This document shows, one piece after another, positions 5,576 to 13,399 of a stretch of 20,586 bases of DNA. The notes under the pieces were generated by a model, which was not told where the DNA came from, did no database searches, and saw only the letters and a list, made by a program, of their open reading frames with translations. Each line of letters begins with the position of its first letter. The first letter of the stretch is position 1. The translations under genes and the position numbers were made by a program. Source of the DNA: an uncultured Acidimicrobiales bacterium (GTDB taxonomy: Bacteria; Actinomycetota; Acidimicrobiia; Acidimicrobiales; UBA10347); assembly GCA_937942965.1 (NCBI GenBank), contig CALDGN010000147.1:1-20586 (forward strand). Direction: 5' to 3'.

Positions 5576-6586
5576 GTGAAGTCGTCTTGGCATCGAACTT
5601 GGTTTGCGTTGCTGGCCCCGGTGCTCTTGCTGCTGGGCGCCTGCGCTTCTGCACCTGACGATCTCGAGATCGCAACGACCGCACCCGTGGCCACGACCGC
5701 TCCCGTCGGCGTTCCGCTCCAACCGACGCCGACACCGATCGGAATTCCAGCGGTGTTGGTGCCGGCGGACGGAGCAGATGCGCCGGGTGAACGCTCTGCT
5801 CGCGAAGCCCCGGTTGCTCCTTCGCCCACGGCGGCCCCCCAACCGACTGCCGCCCCTGAACCGACAGCCGCCCCTGAACCGACTGCGGCGCCCGAGCCAG
5901 CGCCAGCTGCGACGGCTGAGCCCGAAGCGACCGCAACACCCGAGCCTGAGCCGACGGCTACCCCGGAGCCTGAACCCACCCCGACACCAGAACCCGAGGA
6001 ACCTGCACCCGAAGCGCCTGCGTCCCAATCCGACGGCCGGATTGTCACCGACACCGGCTACCTGCCGCTCGGACGAGCCGACTCGATTCCACTGGTCTTG
6101 CCCGTCGGACGGGTCGAGTTCATCGGCTTCCACGAAGCCAGCCATCCTGGTGCTGCTGGCATCAATGCGGCCGGAACCGGCGTCGACATGGTCACCATGG
6201 ACTCACGCAGCCGTGGAACGCACGAGCGTTCGGCCGCCGACATCGTCGTTCCGCCCGGCGAGATCGTCGTGTCGCCCGCGACCGGAACGGTGATTGCGGC
6301 GAACGAGTACGTGCTCTACTGCGTGCACCAGGACAAGCTCGTCTACATCGAGCCTGACGGCTTCCCCGGTTGGGTGGTGCGTGTATTCCACGTCGAAGGC
6401 GAGCTTCCACCGGTCGGCACTCGTGTCGTCGGCGGCGTCACCAAGATCGCGGACTCGGCTCGCATGCTGCCGTTCGAGTCCCAGGTCGACGAGCTCACCG
6501 CCGAGCCGTCGTGGCCACACGTGCACGTCGAAGTTGTCGACACGAGCGTGCCCGACACCCGGCCTCCGGGTCCTGGCTGTCCCTGA
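5576..6586 (+). CDS. exported lipoprotein with Pro-rich stalk and M23-like peptidase domain
   Basis: From GTG 5576 the protein has 336 residues. The start MKSSWHRTWF with a hydrophobic core ends in a lipobox L-G-A-C with Cys23 as the lipidated residue, so it should be tethered to the outer face of the membrane. Residues about 70-150 are a Pro/Thr/Glu/Ala stalk with four exact-length hexapeptide repeats. The C-terminal domain (about 160-336) resembles M23 metallopeptidases: His216 and Asp222 in THERSAADI, a VSPATGTVIAA segment, and the HxH pair His315/His317 in PHVHVEV. The spacing H-x5-D differs from the usual H-x3-D, so the metal site or activity may be altered. M23 enzymes cleave peptide cross-links in peptidoglycan. 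An in-frame ATG 123 bases upstream would hide the signal peptide and is rejected. Confidence 0.8.
   Translation: MKSSWHRTWFALLAPVLLLLGACASAPDDLEIATTAPVATTAPVGVPLQPTPTPIGIPAVLVPADGADAPGERSAREAPVAPSPTAAPQPTAAPEPTAAPEPTAAPEPAPAATAEPEATATPEPEPTATPEPEPTPTPEPEEPAPEAPASQSDGRIVTDTGYLPLGRADSIPLVLPVGRVEFIGFHEASHPGAAGINAAGTGVDMVTMDSRSRGTHERSAADIVVPPGEIVVSPATGTVIAANEYVLYCVHQDKLVYIEPDGFPGWVVRVFHVEGELPPVGTRVVGGVTKIADSARMLPFESQVDELTAEPSWPHVHVEVVDTSVPDTRPPGPGCP
5825..5896 (+). repeat. four tandem 18-base units encoding the PTAAP(E/Q) stalk
   Basis: Four in-frame 18-base units (5825-5842, 5843-5860, 5861-5878, 5879-5896) encode PTAAPQ once and PTAAPE three times. Units two and three differ at one base. The stretch continues into less regular PEPTATPE units. 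It is a coding repeat likely to vary in copy number between strains. Confidence 0.75.
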
Positions 6587-6608
6587 GTTCCGCAGGACGT
6601 TCAGCGGT

Positions 6609-7487
6609 TCAGACGCTCACGCGAGCCCGCTGCGCGTTCGCAACGATCGCGGTAACCATCTCGGCGTGACGAGTCGCTGGAAGATCGTGGCCCATGCGCG
6701 GAAACATCAGCAGTCGAGAATCGGAGATTGCCTCGGCGGTCGATACGCCTCCGCTGGGGCGGACCAGCGTGTCCTCGAGGCCGTGGATCACGAGTGATGG
6801 CAGGCGCAGGCTCGTGAGCCCTTCTGTGCGGTCCGGCGATACAGCGATGGCCAAGGACTGCCGGAGGACACCAGCAGGGTTGTAGGAGCGTTCCAGGCTG
6901 GCCCTGAGCATCGCTTCGCCATGGTCGCGATCCCAATCGGCTCCACACACCATGCTGAACAGATCCAAGGTGCGGGCTATGGCAGCCTCTTTGGATGGGT
7001 CCTGGCCCTGGCGAGCGAGATGGGCGAAGACCCGAGCCGTCGGACGGCCAGTCCGTTGGTTGCCCGTGTTCGACATGATCGAGCACAACGATTGGATACG
7101 AGCGCCGTGGTCGATGGCGACCAGCTGCGCAATCATGCCGCCCATGGACATGCCGACGACGTGGACACCGTCGAGATCGAGGACCTCGAGCAGACCAGCG
7201 GCGTCGGCAGCCATATCGGACAGGTCGTACGAGGCCTTGGCCCACGATGGTCGGATGACGGCCTTCAGGAAGTCCAAGCGCGAGGGCGGGTCCGAAGACA
7301 TGTGCTCGGACAGCCCGATGTCACGGTTATCGAAACGCACGACGGTGAAGTGCTCCGCGAGGCGGTCGACGAGTTCGGTTGGCCAGTCGGTGAGCTGGCC
7401 CCCGAGGCCCATCACCAACAGCAATGGCGGTCCGGAACCATCGATCTCGTAGGTGATGTCGATCCCGTTGGCCTTGGTCGTTGCCAT
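6609..7487 (-). CDS. alpha/beta-fold hydrolase
   Basis: A 292-residue protein with a complete catalytic triad: Ser114 in the nucleophile elbow GMSMGG, Asp239 in HGLEDTLV, and His267 in MGHDLP. The oxyanion region is VMGLGG, and FDNRDIGLS is the strand-4 signature common in this family. The length and motif set resemble methylesterase-type members such as those in polyketide pathways, but no neighbouring biosynthetic genes support that, so the substrate is unknown. ATG 7487 has GAGGAG six bases upstream, a strong Shine-Dalgarno, and a candidate -10 lies further upstream, so this gene is probably transcribed with a short leader. It lies downstream of the dehydrogenase operon on the same strand and is convergent with the lipoprotein gene, only 22 bases apart. 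Confidence 0.9.
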   Translation of the reverse strand: MATTKANGIDITYEIDGSGPPLLLVMGLGGQLTDWPTELVDRLAEHFTVVRFDNRDIGLSEHMSSDPPSRLDFLKAVIRPSWAKASYDLSDMAADAAGLLEVLDLDGVHVVGMSMGGMIAQLVAIDHGARIQSLCSIMSNTGNQRTGRPTARVFAHLARQGQDPSKEAAIARTLDLFSMVCGADWDRDHGEAMLRASLERSYNPAGVLRQSLAIAVSPDRTEGLTSLRLPSLVIHGLEDTLVRPSGGVSTAEAISDSRLLMFPRMGHDLPATRHAEMVTAIVANAQRARVSV

Positions 7488-7517
7488 CGTCGGCTCCTCG
7501 CACTCGATGCGGCGTTG

Positions 7518-7523
7518 AGGGTA
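7518..7523 (-). promoter_or_regulatory. candidate -10 (TACCCT) for the alpha/beta hydrolase
   Basis: Minus-strand TACCCT lies 30 bases before ATG 7487. Transcription starting about seven bases later would leave a leader of roughly 23 bases that includes the GAGGAG ribosome site. This contrasts with the leaderless spacing at other genes in the window. Confidence 0.3.
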
Positions 7524-7553
7524 ACGCGAGGACCCCGGACCGAGCCGTCGTCG

Positions 7554-7763
7554 TCAGGCTCCGGCGTCGCCCGTCGATGGCGGTGACGCCGTCCAGTCCT
7601 CGTAGGGGCAATGGCGGCAACGACTAGCGCAGCAGGTGCCGCGGCGCCGGAGGAAGCCAGCGGTCATGACAAAGAGTCCCGACCCGGGATCGAAGTAGCC
7701 GTCGCGGCCGGCTGCTTCAGCCGCGTCGTGAGCGGCCTGCCATGACGGCGGTTCGGGATTCAT
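7554..7763 (-). CDS. small cysteine-cluster protein, DUF5522 family
   Basis: A 69-residue protein matching the pattern I know as DUF5522: an aromatic/acidic N-terminal part with DGYFDPGSGLFV (21-32), then RRRGTCCASRCRHCPY (39-54) with Cys44, Cys45, Cys49 and Cys52. The four-Cys plus His cluster suggests metal or Fe-S binding, but the family has no function known to me. It is the last gene of the 2-oxoacid dehydrogenase operon: its ATG overlaps the dihydrolipoyl dehydrogenase stop as ATGA, so translation is coupled. A role in cofactor handling or maturation for the complex is only an inference from this position. Confidence 0.8.
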   Translation of the reverse strand: MNPEPPSWQAAHDAAEAAGRDGYFDPGSGLFVMTAGFLRRRGTCCASRCRHCPYEDWTASPPSTGDAGA

Positions 7764-9130
7764 CGCCGAATGTGGAGCGGCATGCCTCGGCCGAGCAGCG
7801 CCGCTTCGGCCAACGACTCGGACACGGTGGGATGGGGGTGCATGGTGAGCGAGAGGTCTTCGATCGTGGCCGCCAGCTCGATTGCTAACGCCGCCTCGCC
7901 TGCAAGTTCCGATACATGTGGGCCGACTGCGTGGACGCCGATAACGGTGCCGTCGGGGTCACTCACGATCCACGTGCTGCCGGTCGCAGCGCCCATGGTC
8001 TGCGCACGGGCGTTTGCGGCCAGCGGGAAGCGATGGATCGACGCTCCTGTCGCCTCGGCGTGACCGAGGGTGACGCCGACGGACATGACTTCGGGGTCCG
8101 AGAAGATGACCTCGGGGATTGCGACGGGCGCAATTGTTGGTTCGCCGAGCAGGTGGTGCACCGCTCGCTCAGCGTCTGACGTTGCTCGATGGGCGAGCGC
8201 CGGTCCGGCGATCAGGTCGCCAATGGCGTACACCCCAGGGGCGGCCATCAGGTTCTCGTCGACGATGACGTGTCCGTGGTCGTCGACGGCGCTTCCCGTG
8301 ACGTCGAGTGAACAGGTGTCGCTGTTCGGGCGCCTCCCGACGGCAACGACAGTGACGGTTGGCCGCAACGTGGAACCGGTATCAAGGTCCACCGCACTGC
8401 CGTGGCTTCGTAGCGCTCTCGTAGCCGTGAGCACGGTGATCCCGAGTCGGCGAAGCGTCTGTTCGACCGGGCGGCGAAGCTGGGTGTGCAACGCGGGCAG
8501 GATCGTGTCGGCTGCTTCGACGAGGGTCACCGCGGTTCCGAGCTTTGCGAAAGCGATACCGAGCTCGACGCCGATGTAGCCGGCGCCAAGAATCACCATC
8601 GACGGCGGCAGCTCTTGGAGCGCAAGCGCCCCGGTCGAGTCGAGCACGGCGTCGCCTAGCGGGATGTCCGGCAGCCCAATCGGCCGGGAACCGGTCGCCA
8701 CGATTGCGTGATCAAAGTCGATGTGGCGGACCTGGTCGTCGTGAGCCACGCTGAGGCGGTCGCGGCGGGCGAAGTGGGCGGTTCCGGGAATGACGGTGAC
8801 GCCGGCCGCATGCAACAGGTGGTCGACACCGTTGCGAAGGCCCTGGCTGACATCGGCAAGATGGGCGGCAATCTCACCCATGTCGGTGTCGATCGAAGCG
8901 GTCAGTCCGGGCACGGTTCCCGAGATAGCCCGATCGCGGAGCGACGCGACCTCGATGAGCGTCTTCGAGGGAATACAGCCGACGTTGAGGCAGGTGCCGC
9001 CAAGCGAGTCGCGTTCGACGAGCATGACTTCGCGGCCGCCGTCGGCAGCCCGTAGCGCAGCCACATAGCCGCCAGGTCCTGATCCGATGACGACGACGTC
9101 GGTGCGTTCTCCGATTGCTCCGACGACCAT
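7760..9130 (-). CDS. lpdA: dihydrolipoyl dehydrogenase (E3)
   Basis: A 456-residue flavoprotein of normal length. The N-terminal FAD motif is VVIGSGPGGYVAAL (about 13-26), the redox disulfide is in GGTCLNVGCIPSK with Cys47 and Cys52, and the C-terminal catalytic His433/Glu438 are in HPTVSE. A second dinucleotide motif (ILGAGYIGVELG) binds NAD. The enzyme reoxidises the dihydrolipoyl arm of E2 using FAD and NAD+. Its start shares one base with the E2 stop (TGATG), and its stop overlaps the next ATG by four bases. Since it lies inside the E1-E2 operon it probably serves this complex, though E3 can be shared between complexes in the cell. Confidence 0.95.
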   Translation of the reverse strand: MVVGAIGERTDVVVIGSGPGGYVAALRAADGGREVMLVERDSLGGTCLNVGCIPSKTLIEVASLRDRAISGTVPGLTASIDTDMGEIAAHLADVSQGLRNGVDHLLHAAGVTVIPGTAHFARRDRLSVAHDDQVRHIDFDHAIVATGSRPIGLPDIPLGDAVLDSTGALALQELPPSMVILGAGYIGVELGIAFAKLGTAVTLVEAADTILPALHTQLRRPVEQTLRRLGITVLTATRALRSHGSAVDLDTGSTLRPTVTVVAVGRRPNSDTCSLDVTGSAVDDHGHVIVDENLMAAPGVYAIGDLIAGPALAHRATSDAERAVHHLLGEPTIAPVAIPEVIFSDPEVMSVGVTLGHAEATGASIHRFPLAANARAQTMGAATGSTWIVSDPDGTVIGVHAVGPHVSELAGEAALAIELAATIEDLSLTMHPHPTVSESLAEAALLGRGMPLHIRR

Positions 9131-10644
9131 CAGTCGCCAAGCACGAGGTTGATGGGGTTCTCGAGCAGCGATGCCACTCGTCCCAGCAGAGCCGTCGTGA
9201 CGTCGCCGTCGAGGAGGCGGTGGTCGGTGCCGATGACCAAATGCATGGTCTTGCGGGCCACGACCTGTCCGTCGACGACGAATGGCCGAGCGGCGATGGA
9301 ACCGAACCCGAAGATCACGGACTCGGGCGGGCGGATGAGCGGGAGCGCTTGTTCGCCGCCAAGGCTTCCGAAGTTCGTGATCGTGACGGTGCCGTCACGG
9401 AACGCAGACGCGGGAAGCGAGCCGTTGCGGGCCCCGTCGACCGTGGTCCGAACGGCGTCGGCGATCGACGCGAGCGAGCTGTTGCCCGCATCCGCGATCA
9501 CCGGTACGACAAGACCTTGAGGCGCAGCAACGGCGACGCCGACATTGATGCTGTCGTGGTGTGTGATCGTCTCGGCCTCGAGGTCGAGGGTGGCATTTGC
9601 AATCGGGTGCTGCTCGATCGCGTTCGCTACTGCCGCAACGAAGAACGACAGCGGAGTCAGTCCTGCGAACTCGGCGCGACCGCTGCTTCGCAACTGCTCC
9701 CGCAGCTCTAACAGGGGCTCGGCATCGATCTGTTGGAAGCTGTGGATGTGGGGAATCTGCGACCACGAGCGGTCCATGTTGCGTGCGATGGCACGGCGGA
9801 TGCCCCGCAGCGGCTCGACGATCGCTGGGTCGTCCGCTGCTCGCACCGGTGCGTCCGTCGACTCGTCCTGAGGAGAGGGAACAGCGGCAGAGGACCTGTC
9901 CGGCGACTCGATTGGGCGTTCAGCTACGGCGATGTCGGCCACTGCTTCTGGGGCCTCCGGCGCCTCGGGCTGGTGATCAGCGGGCGGGTCGTCAACCGCC
10001 TCGGCGACAGGCTCTGGCGGGGTCTCGGCCTGTGGCTCGGGTTCAGCTCGTGCTTCTGATTCGGCAGAGACCGGCTCCGGCTCGGGCTCTGGCTCGGGAA
10101 GTGGCTCGGGCGACGACGCTGGCCTCGTCGCGGTGCCGTCGAGCGGATCAAGATCGGTCAACAAGATGCGGCCGCCGGGACCGGTCCCCGCGACGGCAGA
10201 CAGATCGATGCCTCGGCGTGCTGCCTCAACACGAGTCGTTGGTGATGCCTTGGGTCGCTGCGGCCGCGCATAGTGCTCGACCGGGGTCGCCGGGGGAGCA
10301 GCTGCGAGCTGGAACGTGCTGACGGTCGGGGTCGGACCCGGTTCCGCCGCGGTATCGATGTCGGGAGCCGCATCAACTGGGGGAGCCGCTGGCTCGGGGT
10401 CGACGTCTGCAGGATCGATGACGGCCAGCACAGATCCGACTTCGATCATGTCGCCGACCTCGCCTCCAAGGGCCACGATGACGCCATCGACCGGTGCGGG
10501 AAGCTCGGCATTCGACTTGTCGGTCATGACCTCGACGATGGTCTCGTCTCGGGACACACGGTCGCCGACCTGGACCCGCCAGGCGATGATCTCGGCCTCT
10601 TCGAGGCCCTCGCCGATGTCGGCCAGTCTGAATTCGTGACTCAT
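9130..10644 (-). CDS. dihydrolipoamide acyltransferase (E2) of a 2-oxoacid dehydrogenase complex
   Basis: A 504-residue protein with the standard E2 order: one lipoyl domain (about 1-78) with the lipoylated Lys43 in MTDKSNAELPAP; a peripheral-subunit-binding domain (about 133-168, ASPTTRVEAARRGIDL); a long acidic Pro/Glu linker (about 170-275); and the catalytic core (276-504) with His475 and Asp479 in TDHRLLDGD. E2 passes the acyl group from lipoamide to CoA and forms the core of the complex. Substrate is not certain: pyruvate and branched-chain 2-oxoacids are both possible, since the single lipoyl domain and operon order occur in both. A four-base ATGA overlap joins it to E1beta. The linker is unusually rich in Glu and Pro. 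Confidence 0.93.
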   Translation of the reverse strand: MSHEFRLADIGEGLEEAEIIAWRVQVGDRVSRDETIVEVMTDKSNAELPAPVDGVIVALGGEVGDMIEVGSVLAVIDPADVDPEPAAPPVDAAPDIDTAAEPGPTPTVSTFQLAAAPPATPVEHYARPQRPKASPTTRVEAARRGIDLSAVAGTGPGGRILLTDLDPLDGTATRPASSPEPLPEPEPEPEPVSAESEARAEPEPQAETPPEPVAEAVDDPPADHQPEAPEAPEAVADIAVAERPIESPDRSSAAVPSPQDESTDAPVRAADDPAIVEPLRGIRRAIARNMDRSWSQIPHIHSFQQIDAEPLLELREQLRSSGRAEFAGLTPLSFFVAAVANAIEQHPIANATLDLEAETITHHDSINVGVAVAAPQGLVVPVIADAGNSSLASIADAVRTTVDGARNGSLPASAFRDGTVTITNFGSLGGEQALPLIRPPESVIFGFGSIAARPFVVDGQVVARKTMHLVIGTDHRLLDGDVTTALLGRVASLLENPINLVLGD

Positions 10645-11630
10645 GGTCGAACCTCGAGGAGGCGGTGCACGGCCGCCTCGATACGGCGAGCATCGGGCAC
10701 ATACGTGTCCTCGAGCTGCCCGACGGGATACGGCGTGTCGAACCCGGAGACTCGCACGGGCGGAGCCTCGAGCGACCAGAACGCGTACTCGTTGATCGTG
10801 GCGATCACCTCGGCGGCGAACCCGCCGGTAGGAACGGCTTCTTCGACGACGATGACGCGGCCCGTGCGTTCGACCGCAGCCACGATCTCATCGATATCGA
10901 GCGGCACAAGGGTGCGCAGATCGAGGACGCCGACCGAGAGTCCTTGCTGGGCCAGATTGCGAGCGGCGCGCACGGCGACTTCGACCTGGTAACTCCAGGT
11001 GATGATCGTGACGTCGTCGCCCGGCGTCGCCCAACGGGCCTTGCCAAAGGGCACGCGGTACTCGCCTTGGGGAACCGGTCCCTTGACGCCGCGATACCCG
11101 CGAAGCGGTTCGAGGAAGACCACCGGGTCTGGATCCCGGATCGCTTCGGTGAGTAGGCCCTTGGCATCGGCGGCAGTCGATGGCGTAACGACCTTGAGCC
11201 CTGCGATGTTCGTGAGCTGCCCTTCGAGCGAGTCGCTATGTAGCTCTGGCGTACGCACGCCGCCGCCGAACGGCGAACGAATGGTGATCGGCATCTCGAA
11301 GCGGCCAAGGGTGCGGTACCGGAACCGGGCGATCTGGCCGGCGAGCTGATGCATCGCCTGGTAGCCGAACCCGAGGAACTGGATCTCAGGAACGGGCACC
11401 ATGCCACCGGCGGCGAGCCCGGCCGCAGCGCCGAGAATCGCGGCTTCAGCGAGTGGCATGTCGACGATGCGGTCCTCGCCAAACTGGTCCAGCAGGCCTT
11501 CGGTCGCACGAAACACGCCTCCGCTCAGAGCGACGTCTTCGCCAAAGACGACAACCCGTTCGTCGCGTTCCATCTCGGCGGCGAGCGTCGCGTTGATCGC
11601 GGCCACCATCGTCATGGTCGGATCACTCAT
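10641..11630 (-). CDS. 2-oxoacid dehydrogenase E1 component, beta subunit
   Basis: A 329-residue transketolase-like protein of typical E1beta length. VVVFGEDVALSGGVFRAT (about 26-42) and IVDMPLAEAAILGAAAGLA (about 55-73) are the TPP-binding family segments, with Glu62 the likely activating acid. FRYRTLG and SPFGGGVRTPELHSDS carry the subunit-interface and active-site loops, and the C-terminal domain begins near VGVLDLRTLVPLD. With E1alpha it decarboxylates a 2-oxoacid on thiamine diphosphate and acylates lipoamide. The LEPLRGYRGVKGPVPQGEY stretch resembles branched-chain or Bacillus-type pyruvate enzymes; I cannot separate them by eye. ATGA overlaps link it to the genes on both sides. Confidence 0.93.
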   Translation of the reverse strand: MSDPTMTMVAAINATLAAEMERDERVVVFGEDVALSGGVFRATEGLLDQFGEDRIVDMPLAEAAILGAAAGLAAGGMVPVPEIQFLGFGYQAMHQLAGQIARFRYRTLGRFEMPITIRSPFGGGVRTPELHSDSLEGQLTNIAGLKVVTPSTAADAKGLLTEAIRDPDPVVFLEPLRGYRGVKGPVPQGEYRVPFGKARWATPGDDVTIITWSYQVEVAVRAARNLAQQGLSVGVLDLRTLVPLDIDEIVAAVERTGRVIVVEEAVPTGGFAAEVIATINEYAFWSLEAPPVRVSGFDTPYPVGQLEDTYVPDARRIEAAVHRLLEVRP

Positions 11631-12646
11631 CGTGCGCCTCCGCCGGACTCATGACCAAGATGGTCGGCGAGCGCTGCTCGTTGTCGTTGCTGGCGCGGCG
11701 TGGGGTTGGCGAAGACGTGGTCGAAGAGGTCGAGTTGAGCGAGCGGCAAGTTGGTCGCCCAGTTCCAGGCGTGGTCGATCGCACTGGCAGCGGCCTGTTC
11801 CGCATCTGCCTGGTGGTGTCGGTCCCAGATGCCACGGGCCTCGAGTTGGCGGCGGAAGGTCACGAGAGGATCTCGCTCGCGGGCCTCGGCAAGCTCGTCT
11901 TCGGGTACGTATCGAGTCGGGTCGTCAGCGGTCGTGTGGGCATTGAGGCGATAGTTCACGGCCTCGATGAGGGTCGCTCCCGAGCCGGCCAGAGCACGGT
12001 CCCGGGCGGCGGCGACGACCTCGTGGACAGCAAGCGGGTCCATGCCGTCGACGGTGACCCCGGGGATGCCGAATGCTTCGGCCTTTGATGCAAAGCCAGC
12101 GGCTGCGGTCTGCTTCGACGTTGGCGTCGAGATGGCCCACTGGTTGTTCGAGCACAAGAAGATAACTGGCACCTCGAGCACGCCGGCCAGGTTGCCTGCC
12201 TCGTAGAAGTCGCCTTCAGAGGTGGAGCCGTCGCCGAAGAACACGAGGACGACGCCCGGTTCGCCACGGAGCTTGAGCGCCCAGGCAAGCCCGACGGCGT
12301 GCAGGATCTGGGTGGCGAGTGAAATCTGGGGCGGGAACACCCGCACCGGCTCGGGGATATGTCCGCCCTCAGGATGACCGAGCGCCCATGCGGCAAACCG
12401 GTTGAGCACCTCGGGACCGAAGCGTCCGAGCGCGAGCGGTTCTCGGTACTGGGGGATTACCCAGTCGGTCGTCGGATCGAGCGCCCAGGTTGCGCCGACG
12501 GTGGTGGCCTCTTGGCCATCGATCGGCGCAATCGTGCCGATCCTGCCCTGGCGTTGGAGGCTCCAGAGGCGATCGCTCGCCACCCGGGCTTTGATCATCT
12601 CGCACAGCATGGCGATGAGGTCTTCGTTGTGCAGCGTGGTTGGCAC
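11627..12646 (-). CDS. 2-oxoacid dehydrogenase E1 component, alpha subunit
   Basis: A 339-residue TPP enzyme subunit. The thiamine diphosphate motif runs from GDGSTSEGDF (138-147) to SNNQWAIS (166-173), about 30 residues as expected. GQEA (44-47) and HTTADDPTRY (237-246), the ordered loop that includes the regulatory serine region in other enzymes, are also present. With E1beta it decarboxylates a 2-oxoacid, either pyruvate or branched-chain; the gene could be named pdhA or bkdA and I leave it blank. It is the first gene of a five-gene operon with four-base or one-base overlaps throughout. The GTG start at 12646 lies six bases after a TAGAGT -10 with no Shine-Dalgarno, so the operon mRNA is probably leaderless. 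Confidence 0.93.
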   Translation of the reverse strand: MPTTLHNEDLIAMLCEMIKARVASDRLWSLQRQGRIGTIAPIDGQEATTVGATWALDPTTDWVIPQYREPLALGRFGPEVLNRFAAWALGHPEGGHIPEPVRVFPPQISLATQILHAVGLAWALKLRGEPGVVLVFFGDGSTSEGDFYEAGNLAGVLEVPVIFLCSNNQWAISTPTSKQTAAAGFASKAEAFGIPGVTVDGMDPLAVHEVVAAARDRALAGSGATLIEAVNYRLNAHTTADDPTRYVPEDELAEARERDPLVTFRRQLEARGIWDRHHQADAEQAAASAIDHAWNWATNLPLAQLDLFDHVFANPTPRQQRQRAALADHLGHESGGGAR

Positions 12647-12652
12647 AGTCCG

Positions 12653-12658
12653 ACTCTA
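12653..12658 (-). promoter_or_regulatory. candidate -10 (TAGAGT) for the 2-oxoacid dehydrogenase operon
   Basis: Minus-strand TAGAGT is six bases before GTG 12646. It sits in a 46-base gap shared with the divergent alpha/beta hydrolase, and with a 17-base spacer its -35 would fall on 12676-12681, over the -10 of the other gene. Confidence 0.5.
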
Positions 12659-12678
12659 GAGCAGCGCTACCGGGGGTG

Positions 12679-12684
12679 TACCGT
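12679..12684 (+). promoter_or_regulatory. candidate -10 (TACCGT) for the divergent alpha/beta hydrolase
   Basis: TACCGT fits TANNNT and lies eight bases before GTG 12693. Its expected -35 position (12656-12661) overlaps the minus-strand TAGAGT, so the two promoters could not be occupied at once. Confidence 0.4.
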
Positions 12685-12692
12685 CTCTCGCC

Positions 12693-13358
12693 GTGACGGA
12701 TTCTGTAGAACTTCATGTCGTCGATCGGGGCGAAGGCCCAGCGATCTTGTTGGTGCACGGCTGGCTGAACGACGCGACGGTATGGAACGGCATCATCGAC
12801 GAGCTCGAGGCAGACTTCCGGTGCATTGCCGTCGACCTGCGCGGTCACGGACAGAGCGGCGCCGCCGGGGTGGGCAACTACGGGCGAGAGCTGGTCCTCG
12901 ATGATCTGCGCAACGTGCTCGATGAGCGAGATATTGCGCAGGCGATCGTTGTTGGCCATTCGCTCGGCGGCTACCTCGCGCTCGCCTTGGCCATCGAAGA
13001 CCCAGCGCGGGTTTCCGGCCTCGGCCTCGTTGCTGCGGGCCCCGGGTTCCGCAATCCGGAAACCCGTGAGCAGTGGAACGACTCGGTGCGAGCGACTGCT
13101 GCCGACCGAGAGATCCCTGAGGGCATGGAAGCCATCTCGATGCACGTCGATGCGATGGTCATGGACCGGCTCGGTGAAGTCGCCGCGCCCGCGTGTGTCG
13201 TGGTCGGAGCCCGTGACAAGAGGTTCTTGGCCTCGGCTGACGTGTTCGACAAGTACCTCGACGTCAAGGAGCGCCACATCATCGATGAGATGGGGCACAT
13301 GGTGCATGTCAAGGCGCCAGCCGATGTCGCGTCGGCGCTTCGATCTGTCTTCGGTTAG
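12693..13358 (+). CDS. short alpha/beta-fold hydrolase
   Basis: A 221-residue hydrolase with the triad Ser90 (GHSLGG), Asp175 (GARDKRFL) and His202 (MGHMVH), and the oxyanion HGW at 22-24. It is shorter than typical family members because the lid between strands 6 and 7 is small (about 115-160). It resembles esterase or dienelactone-type hydrolases of the HGxxxDxxxW class (HGWLNDATVW). Substrate is unknown. It is transcribed away from the 2-oxoacid dehydrogenase operon from a 46-base gap, which hints at shared control. GTG 12693 is supported by a -10 eight bases upstream and the absence of a Shine-Dalgarno. Its end is convergent with the AAA ATPase gene. Confidence 0.9.
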   Translation: MTDSVELHVVDRGEGPAILLVHGWLNDATVWNGIIDELEADFRCIAVDLRGHGQSGAAGVGNYGRELVLDDLRNVLDERDIAQAIVVGHSLGGYLALALAIEDPARVSGLGLVAAGPGFRNPETREQWNDSVRATAADREIPEGMEAISMHVDAMVMDRLGEVAAPACVVVGARDKRFLASADVFDKYLDVKERHIIDEMGHMVHVKAPADVASALRSVFG

Positions 13359-13359
13359 G

Positions 13360-13379
13360 TCCTCGACTCGGAGTGAGGA
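13360..13379 (+). terminator. hairpin between convergent hydrolase and AAA genes, possible terminator
   Basis: TCCTC and GAGGA, plus ACT and AGT, form an eight-pair stem with one bulged G and a CGG loop, beginning two bases after the hydrolase stop. It lies in the 41-base gap between convergent genes and would fold on either strand. No T-run follows. Confidence 0.45.
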
Positions 13380-13399
13380 GCCTCGTTCGCGGGTGACGC

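Noticed and set aside
5820..6010. Regular 18-base periodicity considered as a possible CRISPR-like array
   Set aside because: There are no unique spacers; the units are in frame and encode the Pro-rich stalk.
6587..6608. Short gap between convergent lipoprotein and hydrolase genes, checked for a terminator
   Set aside because: No convincing inverted repeat or T-run was seen in these 22 bases.
8070..8579. Plus-strand open frames inside the E3, E2 and E1 genes
   Set aside because: All lie opposite a well-supported operon with complete catalytic motifs; their products show no domain and typical shadow composition.
9900..10140. Repeated GGCTCGGG-like sequence resembling a DNA repeat or array
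   Set aside because: It encodes the Glu/Pro-rich linker of the E2 protein; the repetition is irregular and explained by low-complexity protein sequence.
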